Assembly: GCF_002871935.1 (NCBI RefSeq) | Contig: NZ_PNHQ01000010.1 | Location: 13,459 to 77,458 of the forward strand | Reading direction: 5' to 3' | Origin: Aerococcus viridans | GTDB lineage: Bacteria; Bacillota; Bacilli; Lactobacillales; Aerococcaceae | Length of the DNA: 64,000 bases | The notes under the pieces: generated by a model | Database searches by the model: none | What the model was told of the DNA's origin: nothing | Seen by the model: the letters and a program-made list of their open reading frames with translations, nothing else | Shown here: piece by piece, positions 32,854-41,203 of the stretch | Layout of the letters: every line of letters begins with the position of its first letter | Numbering within the stretch: position 1 is the first letter of the stretch | Program-made: the position numbers and the translations under genes

Positions 32854-33789
32854 TTAATTCTTATTATTGTTAACTTCCTTTCCTTTTAGTGCTCGTTCTC
32901 TTATTTTCGCAATTCTAGACTGTTTTGGCCTTACTTCAAAGGAGAAGCCACGTCCCGTAACCTCAGATACTGGTGATACATACATAAAAGCATTGCTATC
33001 TATTTCAGTAACAAAATTTTTCAGACGTAACAATTCTTCCCTGTCAACTACTGTTGTAATCACTGCCCGCGCCCTCTTCGTATAACCACCCTTAGCACTA
33101 TAGATAGTAGTCGCCCGGCCTATATCTGTTAAAATAAAATCGTTAATTTGTCCAGAAATCTCAGAGGTGATGTTCACGTTATAGCGGGCAGAGCCCCCTG
33201 TAATGACGCGATCAATCACTACATTTCCTAATAGCACACCTATTGTTGCATATAACCCACGTTCGATCCCGAATACCAGCATATTAGCTAAAAGAATCGT
33301 TAAATCAGAGATCATTACGCCAGTAGCAAAGGTCACAGGCAAGTACATATTCATGATTTTCGCAATGATATCTACTCCACCTGTCGTCGCACCAGCATTA
33401 AAAACTAATCCTACACCTGTTGAAAGTAAGACCTGCCCTAGAATTAAGTTCACTAAAGGATCATCTGCCAGTGACCCGGAAATTGGGACAAATCGTTCGA
33501 ATAAGGCATAAAAACCTGAATATAAGATCACTGAGTATAGGGTTGTACCACCAAATTCCTTTCCAATCACCACGATACCAATAACGAGTAAAATGATATT
33601 AATCGCAAAAAGGATCACTGAATAAGGTAGCGGAATAAATGGCGCTAAAACTTGTGCCATACCACCTGTACCTCCACCAACCAAAGAATCAGGCACCATG
33701 AAGAAATATAATCCAATCGTCATGCTGAGTGTGCCCAATGTTATGACAAATAGTTGCTGAATGTCTACAGCATTTAACACTTTTTTCAA
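32854..33789 (-). CDS. YitT-family membrane protein (DUF161/DUF2179)
   Basis: About 311 residues with five to six membrane segments and the family signature VPDSLVGGGTGGMAQVL followed by FNAGATTGGVDIIAKIMN. The last 95 residues are the cytoplasmic DUF2179 domain (DIGRATTIYSAKGGYTKRARAVITTVV). Function unknown in the family. TTG 33789 is preferred as the start because AGGAAGG lies 7 bases before it; the frame is open further up to 33855. Confidence 0.85.
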   Translation of the reverse strand: MKKVLNAVDIQQLFVITLGTLSMTIGLYFFMVPDSLVGGGTGGMAQVLAPFIPLPYSVILFAINIILLVIGIVVIGKEFGGTTLYSVILYSGFYALFERFVPISGSLADDPLVNLILGQVLLSTGVGLVFNAGATTGGVDIIAKIMNMYLPVTFATGVMISDLTILLANMLVFGIERGLYATIGVLLGNVVIDRVITGGSARYNVNITSEISGQINDFILTDIGRATTIYSAKGGYTKRARAVITTVVDREELLRLKNFVTEIDSNAFMYVSPVSEVTGRGFSFEVRPKQSRIAKIRERALKGKEVNNNKN

Positions 33790-33902
33790 TTTTTTACCTT
33801 CCTCTCTAGCCAAATCTAATATACAAAATATAACAAAATACCCTTTTTCAAGCAATTAGTGAATACGAATGTCATCGCTAAATGATAACCTTGTGATAAA
33901 AG

Positions 33903-33931
33903 TTGACAAAGTGACGATTTCAAATTAAAAT
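33903..33931 (+). promoter_or_regulatory. Promoter of the orphan ABC ATPase
   Basis: -35 TTGACA (perfect), a 17-base spacer, -10 TAAAAT. Confidence 0.75.
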
Positions 33932-34000
33932 ACCATTAAATTTATCAATCGAAAATATACGAATAGATGAATAAGAATGAAATCCGAGAGGGATGAGAAA

Positions 34001-34747
34001 ATGGCTGAAACAACAGCAACTGCAAAAGTTATTGTAAATAATTTAAAGAAAAATTTTGGTAAAAATGAGGTACTTAAAGGTATCGATTTAACTATCGACC
34101 AAGGTGAAGTCGTTTGCATTATCGGTCCATCAGGATCTGGTAAATCAACATTCTTACGTTGTTTAAACCGTTTAGAGGAGATCAACGGTGGAGAAGTTTT
34201 AATTGATGGCACAAATATTGCGGACAAATCTATCGACATTAATAAAGCGCGTCAAAATATTGGTATGGTATTCCAACACTTTAACTTATTTCCACATTTA
34301 AGCGTTTTGGACAATATTACGCTAGCACCAACAGAATTAGGTAAGACACAAAAGGACGCTAGTAAAGAACAAGCCTTGTCTTTATTAGCACAAGTTGGAC
34401 TAGCTGACAAAGCAGAAGCTTTTCCAAATTCCTTATCTGGTGGTCAAAAACAACGTGTCGCTATTGCCCGTGCTTTAGCAATGAATCCAGATATTATGTT
34501 ATTTGATGAACCAACATCAGCGCTTGACCCTGAGATGGTCGGTGATGTATTAAACGTTATGAAGGACCTTGCTAAAGAAGGTATGACCATGGTTGTTGTC
34601 ACACACGAAATGGGCTTTGCGCGTGAAGTTGCTGACCGCGTAATCTTTATGGATGGTGGTTATGTCGTTGAAGAAGGTAAACCTGAAACTATCTTCAACA
34701 ATCCACAAAATGACCGTACAAAATCATTCTTAGACAAAGTGCTATAA
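34001..34747 (+). CDS. Orphan amino acid ABC transporter ATP-binding protein
   Basis: A 248-residue GlnQ-type ATPase: Walker [11 protein letters not shown]-loop [10 protein letters not shown], signature LSGGQKQR, Walker [16 protein letters not shown]-loop [10 protein letters not shown]. The start is ATG 34001 behind GAGGG; an in-frame ATG 24 bases upstream would include the ribosome site. It has its own strong promoter and terminator and no permease or binding protein nearby. It probably serves a fused binding-protein/permease (GlnPH type) encoded elsewhere (inference). Confidence 0.92.
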   Translation: MAETTATAKVIVNNLKKNFGKNEVLKGIDLTIDQGEVVCIIGPSGSGKSTFLRCLNRLEEINGGEVLIDGTNIADKSIDINKARQNIGMVFQHFNLFPHLSVLDNITLAPTELGKTQKDASKEQALSLLAQVGLADKAEAFPNSLSGGQKQRVAIARALAMNPDIMLFDEPTSALDPEMVGDVLNVMKDLAKEGMTMVVVTHEMGFAREVADRVIFMDGGYVVEEGKPETIFNNPQNDRTKSFLDKVL

Positions 34748-34761
34748 TACTGGTAGCCGAC

Positions 34762-34798
34762 AAAAAGGTATGTGATAGAAAATATCACATACCTTTTT
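34762..34798. terminator. Bidirectional terminator after the orphan ATPase
   Basis: AAAAAGGTATGTGATA, GAAAA, TATCACATACCTTTTT: a 16-bp perfect stem between converging genes. Confidence 0.93.
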
Positions 34799-35357
34799 AT
34801 TTGGATTGGCTGCCATTTTGTCTAATAGCGCCATATAAGGCCTTATCTGAAATGCCTGAATTATTCGCTAAGGCTGCTTTTTGTAGTCCTTCATATTCAA
34901 AGTTTAACGCAGTAGCAAGTTCTCTATCTGCAGTATTACGGCTATCTTGATCGAATGATAGACGCTTCATTTGTACTTCTTTGAAAAGAAAATGCACAAT
35001 AGTTTCTAGGGCTTCTTTGGCTAACCCTTTATTTTTATAAGCTTTCCCCATACAGAATGCCAAGTCTGCAGCTTGGGTATCTTTGTGTATTTCTGTCACA
35101 ACAATTTCACCTATTGCTGCACCAGAAGCTTTCTCTTCTATACACCATCTGTAGGTTTTACTACGATCTTTACGTTTGTCCCACTTCTCCAACAAATCTT
35201 TACTATCAGAAACCGATTGGTGTTTCTCCCAGGTAACAAATGCTGTATCTGACCTATTACCTGCCCAGTTTTTGAACATATCTTTGGCATCATTTATTTT
35301 GAATTTACGTAACAATAGGTGCTTAGTTTCTATTGTTTTGGTTCCTTTATGATTCAT
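34797..35357 (-). CDS. GNAT-family N-acetyltransferase (RimJ/RimL type)
   Basis: 186 residues. The start TKHLLLRKFKINDAKDMFKNWA and the acetyl-CoA region AFCMGKAYKNKGLAKEALETIVHFLF (a QxxGxG/A-like loop) followed by DQDSRNTADRELATALNFEYEG fit the GNAT_3 (RimJ/RimL) group that acetylates ribosomal proteins, small molecules or amino groups. The substrate cannot be told. Single gene. Confidence 0.85.
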   Translation of the reverse strand: MNHKGTKTIETKHLLLRKFKINDAKDMFKNWAGNRSDTAFVTWEKHQSVSDSKDLLEKWDKRKDRSKTYRWCIEEKASGAAIGEIVVTEIHKDTQAADLAFCMGKAYKNKGLAKEALETIVHFLFKEVQMKRLSFDQDSRNTADRELATALNFEYEGLQKAALANNSGISDKALYGAIRQNGSQSK

Positions 35358-35489
35358 AACTAACCTCTACTAACGATCTACAAAGAAAAAATGTAATCGA
35401 CCCATATTTCATTATCTCATTATAGCATGTTTTATAGCTGTAAAAATAGACTTGTCCGCTTTTTTAAACTTATGAAACAAATATAGTAC

Positions 35490-35518
35490 TTGTTTGTTGC
35501 TAGTTTATGTCTTATAAT
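35490..35518 (+). promoter_or_regulatory. Promoter of trhO
   Basis: -35 TTGTTT, a 17-base spacer, -10 TATAAT, 54 bases before the start codon. Confidence 0.65.
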
Positions 35519-35571
35519 GTAATCCGTAAAAAACTCGCAGTCATACCTGCAATATGATGGAGGAATAAAAA

Positions 35572-36543
35572 ATGAGTAATAATGATTTCCAGGTACTACT
35601 TTATTATAAATACGTACCGATTAAAGATGCCGAACAGTTCGCAAAAGACGAATTACAATTCTGTAAGTCAATCGGCTTAAAAGGTCGGATTTTGATTAGC
35701 GAAGAAGGTATTAATGGTACTGTTTCAGGTCCAGTTGAAGTGACAAAACGCTATATGGATCATATGCATGCGATGCCAGAATTTTCTGACCTTTGGTTCA
35801 AAATTAATGAAGCGGATGACTATGCACATAAGAAAATGTTTGTACGTTACCGCAAAGAAATTGTTTCTTTAAACTTAGAAGATGATCTAAATCCTAATGA
35901 ATTAACTGGTACGCATTTAGACCCAGCTGATTTCCGTGAAGCTATGTTAGATGAAGATGTTGTGCTATTGGATACACGAAATGATTATGAGTATGATCTT
36001 GGTCACTTCAAAGGTGCCATTCGCCCCGACATCCGTAACTTCCGCGAGTTGCCTGAATGGGTTCGTGAAAATAAAGAAAAGTTCATGGACAAAAAAGTTC
36101 TTGTGTACTGCACTGGTGGTGTTCGTTGCGAAAAATTTTCAGGTTGGATGATTCGCGAAGGGATCGAAAATGTTAGCCAGTTAAATGGTGGTATTGAAAA
36201 CTATGGTCAAGATGATGAAACACGTGGGGATTTATGGGAAGGTAAGATGTATGTCTTTGATGAACGTATTTCAGTCCCTATCAACCGTGTAGATCCTTCA
36301 ATCGTTGGTAAAGACTACTTCGACGGTAGCCCTTGTGAACGTTACGTAAACTGTGGTAACCCAGAATGTAATAAGCAAATCTTAGCCTCTGAAGAAAACC
36401 AAGAAAAATATCTTGGTGGTTGTACACACGATTGTCGTGTTCATCCACGCAATCGCTATGTACAAGCTAAAGGTTGGTCACACGATGAAATCGAAGCACG
36501 TTTAGCAGCAATCGGTGAAAAATATGAAATCGAAGCAAAATAA
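35572..36543 (+). CDS. trhO: tRNA uridine(34) hydroxylase, rhodanese family
   Basis: TrhO uses oxygen to hydroxylate U34 in tRNA anticodons on the route to 5-methoxyuridine. The N-terminal acylphosphatase-like domain (about 1-95, with [16 protein letters not shown]) is followed by a rhodanese domain with the active-site Cys loop [10 protein letters not shown] (about 180-190) and a Cys-rich C-terminus ([18 protein letters not shown]). 323 residues as usual. AGGAGG-like GGAGGA precedes ATG. Single gene with own promoter and terminator. Confidence 0.93.
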   Translation: MSNNDFQVLLYYKYVPIKDAEQFAKDELQFCKSIGLKGRILISEEGINGTVSGPVEVTKRYMDHMHAMPEFSDLWFKINEADDYAHKKMFVRYRKEIVSLNLEDDLNPNELTGTHLDPADFREAMLDEDVVLLDTRNDYEYDLGHFKGAIRPDIRNFRELPEWVRENKEKFMDKKVLVYCTGGVRCEKFSGWMIREGIENVSQLNGGIENYGQDDETRGDLWEGKMYVFDERISVPINRVDPSIVGKDYFDGSPCERYVNCGNPECNKQILASEENQEKYLGGCTHDCRVHPRNRYVQAKGWSHDEIEARLAAIGEKYEIEAK

Positions 36544-36558
36544 TTTGCTTTAAATGAG

Positions 36559-36599
36559 AAAACCATCAAGCACATTTTAAGATGCTTGATGGTTTTTTT
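36559..36599. terminator. Bidirectional terminator of trhO and the TrpXYZ-like operon
   Basis: AAACCATCAAGCA pairs with TGCTTGATGGTTT around a 10-base loop, with T-runs on both strands. Confidence 0.9.
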
Positions 36600-36648
36600 G
36601 TATGAATATCTATTCATGACAGATTTTATTGGTATATAGTTGTCTAAC

Positions 36649-37452
36649 TTAAGCAAGTATTAAAGCATCATCGTTTAATGCTCTACCTGATTGCTTTTTG
36701 AACATATCTAATAATTGTTGTACAGTCAGTTGTTTCTTCTCTTCACCACGAATATCAATCAAGATTCGTCCATTATCCATCATTAATAACCGGTTACCCA
36801 TTTGAATTGCCTGTTCCATATCATGGGTAATCATCAGCGCTGTTAATTGGTCGCGTTCAATCACTTCTTCAGTTAATTTTAATACCATATCAGATGTCTT
36901 GGGGTCTAAGGCTGCTGTATGCTCATCTAGTAGTAAGACCTTTGGCTTTTTCAGTGTAGCCATCAGTAAAGTTAACGCTTGTCGTTGTCCACCAGATAAT
37001 AAACCAACTTCAGCCGTTAATCTGTTTTCTAAGCCGAGATCTAATAATTTCAAAGCTTCTTTAAAAGCCTCACGTTGCTTATTGTTGACACCTCGACCAA
37101 AGCCAAATTTATGTCCGCGGCGGTCTGCAATGGCCATATTTTCTTCGATGGTTAATCGACTGGCAGTTCCCATGCGGGTGTCTTGGAATACGCGTGATAC
37201 CAATCCTGCACGTTTATTCGCTGTCAAACTCGTAACATCTTTCTCTTCAATCTTAATAGATCCTTGGTCAACTAACAGTGAACCAGCAATTGAATTTAAA
37301 AAAGTTGATTTACCTGCCCCATTACCCCCAATTATGGTAATGAAATCGCCTTTTTCTACTTCTAAATCAATACCTTTTAATACGTGGTTTTCATTTGGTG
37401 TTTTGGCTTCAAAAGTTTTACGGATGTTTTCTAATGTTAATACGCTAGTCAT
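36649..37452 (-). CDS. ABC transporter ATP-binding protein (TrpXYZ-like system)
   Basis: 267 residues: Walker A IGGNGAGKST, signature LLSGGQRQA, Walker B VLLLDEHTAALDPK, and the H-loop ITHDMEQA. The unusual DEHTAALD (most ABC proteins have DEPT/S) is typical of this family, which goes with ABC_sub_bind-type binding proteins. It is the last gene of the three-gene operon; the permease is 20 bases upstream. In streptococci related systems are annotated as tryptophan importers, but the substrate here is not proven. Confidence 0.88.
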   Translation of the reverse strand: MTSVLTLENIRKTFEAKTPNENHVLKGIDLEVEKGDFITIIGGNGAGKSTFLNSIAGSLLVDQGSIKIEEKDVTSLTANKRAGLVSRVFQDTRMGTASRLTIEENMAIADRRGHKFGFGRGVNNKQREAFKEALKLLDLGLENRLTAEVGLLSGGQRQALTLLMATLKKPKVLLLDEHTAALDPKTSDMVLKLTEEVIERDQLTALMITHDMEQAIQMGNRLLMMDNGRILIDIRGEEKKQLTVQQLLDMFKKQSGRALNDDALILA

Positions 37453-37472
37453 TGGTCATTCTCCCCTCTATC

Positions 37473-38372
37473 CTATGCTTCTTTGCTTGTAAGTGAGTTC
37501 TTTACAACTTTCTTCCCATGTTTACGTACTGCTGGTACACCAAGTGCTATCGCTAGAATTAAAGCTGAGAATAAACGGACGTCGTTTGGATTGAAGTTTA
37601 ATTCTAACACTAGTAGTAATAGCATTCGGTAAATAATTGATCCAAGTACAATGGCTAATAGACGTTTCACAAAAGTTAAATTCTTACCAATCGCTTCTCC
37701 AATGACGACTGAGGCTAGACCAATAACCATCGCACCTACCCCCATATTTACATCGGCATACCCATTATTTTGCGTAAGTAAGCCACCAGATAACCCAACC
37801 AATCCATTGGCTACCATAAAGCCAATAATCTTGGTCCAGTCAGTATTAATCCCATTCGCTTCACTCATCATGTAGTTGTCTCCTGTTGCACGAATAGCTA
37901 AACCAATTTGTGTGTCAAAGAACCATTTTAATAATGCGACGATAGCAACAACTATAATGATCCCAATGACAATCACAGCTAATGTTTTATCTTGGATGAA
38001 TTGACGCATTTGGGTGACTAAAGTATTTTGACTCAATAAAGGTAAGTTTGCTTGACCTAGAATTCGTAGGTTGATGGAGTATAACCCAGTCATTGTAATA
38101 ATCGAAGCAATTAATGCCGGAACTTTCAATTTTGTATGTAATAAACCTGTAATTAAGCCGGCACTAGCACCTATTACAAAAGACAATAACGTGGCAAGCC
38201 ATGGTGCCATCGCAAATTCAAAAATTAATCGTGAAACTAAGGAAGCACCTAAGGCAAATGAACCTTCAACTGTCATATCCGCAACATTTAGGATCCGGTA
38301 AGTCAAGTAGACCCCCATAGCTAATAATCCCCACAATAAACCTTCTGATATACTGCCTAAAATCACACTCAT
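37473..38372 (-). CDS. ABC transporter permease (TrpXYZ-like system)
   Basis: 299 residues with eight to nine membrane segments in the branched-chain/sugar-permease (BPD_transp_2) pattern: GLLWGLLAMGVYLTYRILNVADMTVEGSFALGA at the start and LAIRATGDNYMMSEANGIN as the ATPase-coupling loop. It lies between the binding-protein and the ATPase genes, so all three are one operon. It forms a homodimer in the family. Confidence 0.88.
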   Translation of the reverse strand: MSVILGSISEGLLWGLLAMGVYLTYRILNVADMTVEGSFALGASLVSRLIFEFAMAPWLATLLSFVIGASAGLITGLLHTKLKVPALIASIITMTGLYSINLRILGQANLPLLSQNTLVTQMRQFIQDKTLAVIVIGIIIVVAIVALLKWFFDTQIGLAIRATGDNYMMSEANGINTDWTKIIGFMVANGLVGLSGGLLTQNNGYADVNMGVGAMVIGLASVVIGEAIGKNLTFVKRLLAIVLGSIIYRMLLLLVLELNFNPNDVRLFSALILAIALGVPAVRKHGKKVVKNSLTSKEA

Positions 38373-38393
38373 ATTGAAACCCTCTCTTTTCTC

Positions 38394-39356
38394 TTATTCT
38401 GCCACTTGGATGCTATCGGGATCGATCCCCAATGCTTCCGCCATATCTTCGTTTACAAATAATTCCAATGCTTTTGCTTGCTCAATTGGCATGGTCGAAG
38501 GATCTTCGCCCTCAATTACCCGTACAGCCATTTCTGCTGTTTGACGGCCCAATTCATAGTAGTTTAGTGAGTAAGTTGCTAACCCACCATCTTCAATTTG
38601 ATCAATTGATCCAGCAACAACTGGCACTTGATATTGTTCTGAAACTGCACCAACAGTTGAAGCTGCACCAGCCATAATATTATCTGTTGGGACATAAAGT
38701 AATTCGACATCTGACATAACGGAATTCAAAGCTTGTTGCACATCATTCGTTGAAGTTACCGTACGAATAACGGGTGTTTTCCCTGCAGCTAGAATGGCCT
38801 CCTTGGCTTGTTCTGCTTGGATTTGTGAATTGACTTCACCTGTATTGTAGATAATACCTACCTTTTCGGCTTCAGGATTAATTGAAATTAAGAGTTCAAC
38901 TTGCTTTTCAACTGGCATCTGGTCGCTAGTTCCAGTAACATTGCGCCCTGATGCGCTTAGCGATTCTGCTAGACCTGCTGATATCGGATCTGTTACAGCA
39001 GTAAAAAGGAGTGGCTTCTCCTCCTCCGTAACGGCTAGGGCTTGGATGGTTGGTGTTCCAATACCTAAAACCAATTCGGCATTCTTCAATAGTTGACCTG
39101 CCATTGGATATAAATTTGCTTGTTGACCTTGCGCATTCATCCGGTGGTAAGTCACATCGACACCTTCCTCATAACCCAATGCCGTCATTCCATCGATGAA
39201 GCCTTGCTCAGCATCGTTTAAGGAATTATGGTCCATAATGGACAATATACCAATATCTAAAATATTATTATCTTCAGTACGCTGACAGCCAGCTACTATA
39301 ATAGCTAAACTCGCTATGAATACTAGCAAGCTTTTCTTTAAGCTTATTTTTTTCAT
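38394..39356 (-). CDS. ABC_sub_bind-family substrate-binding lipoprotein (TrpX-like)
   Basis: 320 residues. The signal sequence ends in a lipobox IVAGC, with the mature Cys at about residue 24, so it is a lipoprotein. The family pattern is DIGILSIMDHNSLNDAEQGFIDGM near the N-terminus, GIGTPTIQALAV, then LLFTAVTDPISAGLAES and YVPTDNIMAGAASTVGAV. Homologues bind tryptophan or other aromatic compounds; the leader sequence upstream, rich in Phe and Tyr codons, suggests an aromatic amino acid. GGGGAG precedes ATG. Confidence 0.9.
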   Translation of the reverse strand: MKKISLKKSLLVFIASLAIIVAGCQRTEDNNILDIGILSIMDHNSLNDAEQGFIDGMTALGYEEGVDVTYHRMNAQGQQANLYPMAGQLLKNAELVLGIGTPTIQALAVTEEEKPLLFTAVTDPISAGLAESLSASGRNVTGTSDQMPVEKQVELLISINPEAEKVGIIYNTGEVNSQIQAEQAKEAILAAGKTPVIRTVTSTNDVQQALNSVMSDVELLYVPTDNIMAGAASTVGAVSEQYQVPVVAGSIDQIEDGGLATYSLNYYELGRQTAEMAVRVIEGEDPSTMPIEQAKALELFVNEDMAEALGIDPDSIQVAE

Positions 39357-39388
39357 TTTTTACTCCCCTTTATCTCATTAATCCAAAG

Positions 39389-39426
39389 AAAAAAGCACCT
39401 ATCCAGATAAAATCTAAATAGGTGCT
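39389..39426 (-). terminator. Attenuator terminator in the leader of the TrpXYZ-like operon
   Basis: On the minus strand AGCACCTAT and ATAGGTGCT enclose TTAGATTTTATCTGG and are followed by TTTTTT. It lies 32 bases before the first structural gene, so read-through must be regulated. Its loop (39405-39416) is fully complementary to 39458-39469, a possible antiterminator. Confidence 0.85.
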
Positions 39427-39506
39427 TATAGCGCTAGAAATAAATAGCTTGCCACAATAGATTTTATCTCTACGTGGCCACTTGTTACGCAACAAAATGT
39501 TTAGCC

Positions 39507-39578
39507 ATCATAGATACGGTTCAGTTGTTTACTGACGTTTGTATCTATGATCTTAAAACAGATTTCATAAATACAAAC
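39507..39578 (-). promoter_or_regulatory. Competing stems of the leader (1:2 versus 2:3)
   Basis: Strand 1 GTTTGTATTTATG (39566-39578) pairs with strand 2 CATAGATACAAAC (39537-39549), 13 bp with one G-U. Strand 2 as ATCATAGATAC (39541-39551) pairs instead with strand 3 GTATCTATGAT (39507-39517), 11 bp perfect. The two cannot form together. Confidence 0.7.
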
Positions 39579-39634
39579 TACCTAAAATAGCTAAAGTAAA
39601 AGCGATTATTCGTATGTAGGCTGTTCATTTTCAT
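39578..39634 (-). CDS. Leader peptide with an aromatic run (putative attenuator peptide)
   Basis: A short frame encodes MKMNSLHTNNRFYFSYFR and stops at TAG 39578-39580. Five of seven residues in FYFSYFR, read from the first Phe to the last Arg, are Phe or Tyr. A ribosome site AAAGGG lies upstream of the ATG at a long but workable distance. The stop codon overlaps the first strand of a hairpin whose partner can instead pair further downstream. This arrangement is that of amino-acid-sensing attenuators. No Trp codon is present. Inferred, not proven; a chance frame of 18 codons is possible. Confidence 0.55.
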   Translation of the reverse strand: MKMNSLHTNNRFYFSYFR

Positions 39635-39693
39635 TAAAAAAATCCCTTTCGAATAGTGCTATAATTCATACAGTTGCGTCTTTCGTTAGCATT

Positions 39694-39722
39694 ATCATAG
39701 ATTTAAATAAAAAAATTGTCAA
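39694..39722 (-). promoter_or_regulatory. Promoter of the TrpXYZ-like operon leader
   Basis: Minus strand -35 TTGACA (perfect, 39717-39722), a 17-base spacer, -10 TATGAT (39694-39699). Transcription should begin near 39687, giving a leader of about 330 nt before the lipoprotein gene. The remaining gap to 39865 is AT-rich and must hold the lysA promoter, not clearly seen. Confidence 0.75.
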
Positions 39723-39865
39723 GCTAATTCACATAGATTTTTCATTTTTATATATTTTATAGCCTTTTTCATTAGGTCGCTACTATATAGGGATTCTAAA
39801 CTTGCATTAAGAAGGCTTTTTCTTCATAATGAGCGTAAGATTAAATTTAAAGGAGAAAATTATTC

Positions 39866-41119
39866 ATGCAAAACAAACGTCCATTTACTACTTTGGCAAA
39901 AGTTGAAGAAATTGCCGCTGAAATCCCAACACCTTTCCACCTATATGACGAAGCAGGCATTCGTGACCGCTGTCGTCGCTTAAAAAAAGCTTTCTCATGG
40001 AACCCTAACTTCCATGAATACTTTGCTGTTAAAGCGACCCCTAACCCACATGTATTAAAAATTATGCAAGAAGAAGGCATGGGCGTGGATTGCGCAACTT
40101 ATACTGAACTTGTACTAGCAGATAAAGTTGGCTTTTCAGGTCACGATATTATGTTCTCATCTAACGTTACCCCCGCAGCTGACTTCAAAAAAGCTGCTGA
40201 GTTAGGTGCGATTATCAACTTTGATGATATTACGCATATTGATTTCTTTAAAGAACATGTTGGCGAATTCCCAGAAACAGTTTGTATCCGTTATAATCCG
40301 GGAGGTACCTTTGAAGTAGCTAACGGCATTATGGATAACCCTGGTGACGCCAAATACGGTATGACACCTCAACAAACCCGTGAAGCTTTCCAAAAATTAG
40401 CTGACTACGGCGTGAAAAATATTGGTATCCACTCTTTCTTAGTTTCAGGTTCTACTTCAAATGCATACTATCCTAAATTAGCCCGTACTTTATTTGAATT
40501 AGCTGTGGAATTAAAAGATCAAACTGATTTAAATATTGCTTTCATCAACCTTTCTGGTGGTGTTGGGGTTGCTTATAAACCTGAAGAAACACCTGCAGAC
40601 ATCGATATCATTGGTGAAGGTGTTCGCCAAGCATATGAAGATATCATGACACCAGCTGGCTTAGGGAATGTTGCTATCTTTACAGAATTAGGTCGGTGGA
40701 TGTTAGCTGAAAATGGTGGTTTAGTCGCTAAAGTATTACATGAAAAAAACACTTATAAGGATTACTTAGGTTTAGACGCTTCTGCTTCTGACTTATTACG
40801 CCCAGCTATGTATGGTGCTTATCACCATATTTCCGTTTTAGGGAAAGAAGATGAGACTGCTGATCAAATCTATGATGTGACTGGTGGTTTATGTGAAAAT
40901 AATGATAAATTTGCTATCGATCGTCAACTACCAAAAACAAATGTCGGTGATTACATCTGGATTCACGATGCTGGCGCACACGGTGCATCAATGGGATATC
41001 AATACAATGCCAAATTACGTTCGGCTGAAGTCATGTTAAAAGAAGACGGGTCATTCAAACAAATCCGTCGTCCTGAAACACCAGAAGACTACTTCGCAAC
41101 TATGGACTTTAATTTCTAA
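39866..41119 (+). CDS. lysA: Diaminopimelate decarboxylase
   Basis: LysA makes L-lysine from meso-diaminopimelate. The PLP lysine is K56 in YFAVKATPNPHVL; GIHSFLVSGSTS, NLSGGVGVAY and the GGLCENNDKFAIDR region carry further cofactor and substrate residues of the fold-III decarboxylases. 417 residues. The YHHISVLGK segment replaces the more usual YHH.E. AAAGGAG precedes ATG. Transcribed away from the ABC operon; unlike dapA it has no recognisable lysine riboswitch. Confidence 0.93.
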   Translation: MQNKRPFTTLAKVEEIAAEIPTPFHLYDEAGIRDRCRRLKKAFSWNPNFHEYFAVKATPNPHVLKIMQEEGMGVDCATYTELVLADKVGFSGHDIMFSSNVTPAADFKKAAELGAIINFDDITHIDFFKEHVGEFPETVCIRYNPGGTFEVANGIMDNPGDAKYGMTPQQTREAFQKLADYGVKNIGIHSFLVSGSTSNAYYPKLARTLFELAVELKDQTDLNIAFINLSGGVGVAYKPEETPADIDIIGEGVRQAYEDIMTPAGLGNVAIFTELGRWMLAENGGLVAKVLHEKNTYKDYLGLDASASDLLRPAMYGAYHHISVLGKEDETADQIYDVTGGLCENNDKFAIDRQLPKTNVGDYIWIHDAGAHGASMGYQYNAKLRSAEVMLKEDGSFKQIRRPETPEDYFATMDFNF

Positions 41120-41130
41120 AAATATACAGC

Positions 41131-41164
41131 AAAAGCGCCCGATTATGATGTTCGGGCGCTTTTA
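41131..41164. terminator. Terminator between lysA and the carboxypeptidase gene
   Basis: AAAAGCGCCCGA, TTATGATGT, TCGGGCGCTTTT: a 12-bp perfect stem between converging genes. Confidence 0.93.
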
Positions 41165-41203
41165 AATATATGCTTTTGATTTGTGAACAATTCAGTCAAT
41201 TTT

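Noticed and set aside
36899..37492. 197-codon frame opposite the ABC ATPase at 36649
   Set aside because: Antisense to all the ABC motifs of a solid gene; Ser/Pro-rich translation typical of shadows.
39357..39690. T-box leader upstream of the TrpXYZ-like operon
   Set aside because: The conserved T-box sequence (GGGTGGNACCGCG type) and the AGTA/K-turn elements of Stem I are absent.
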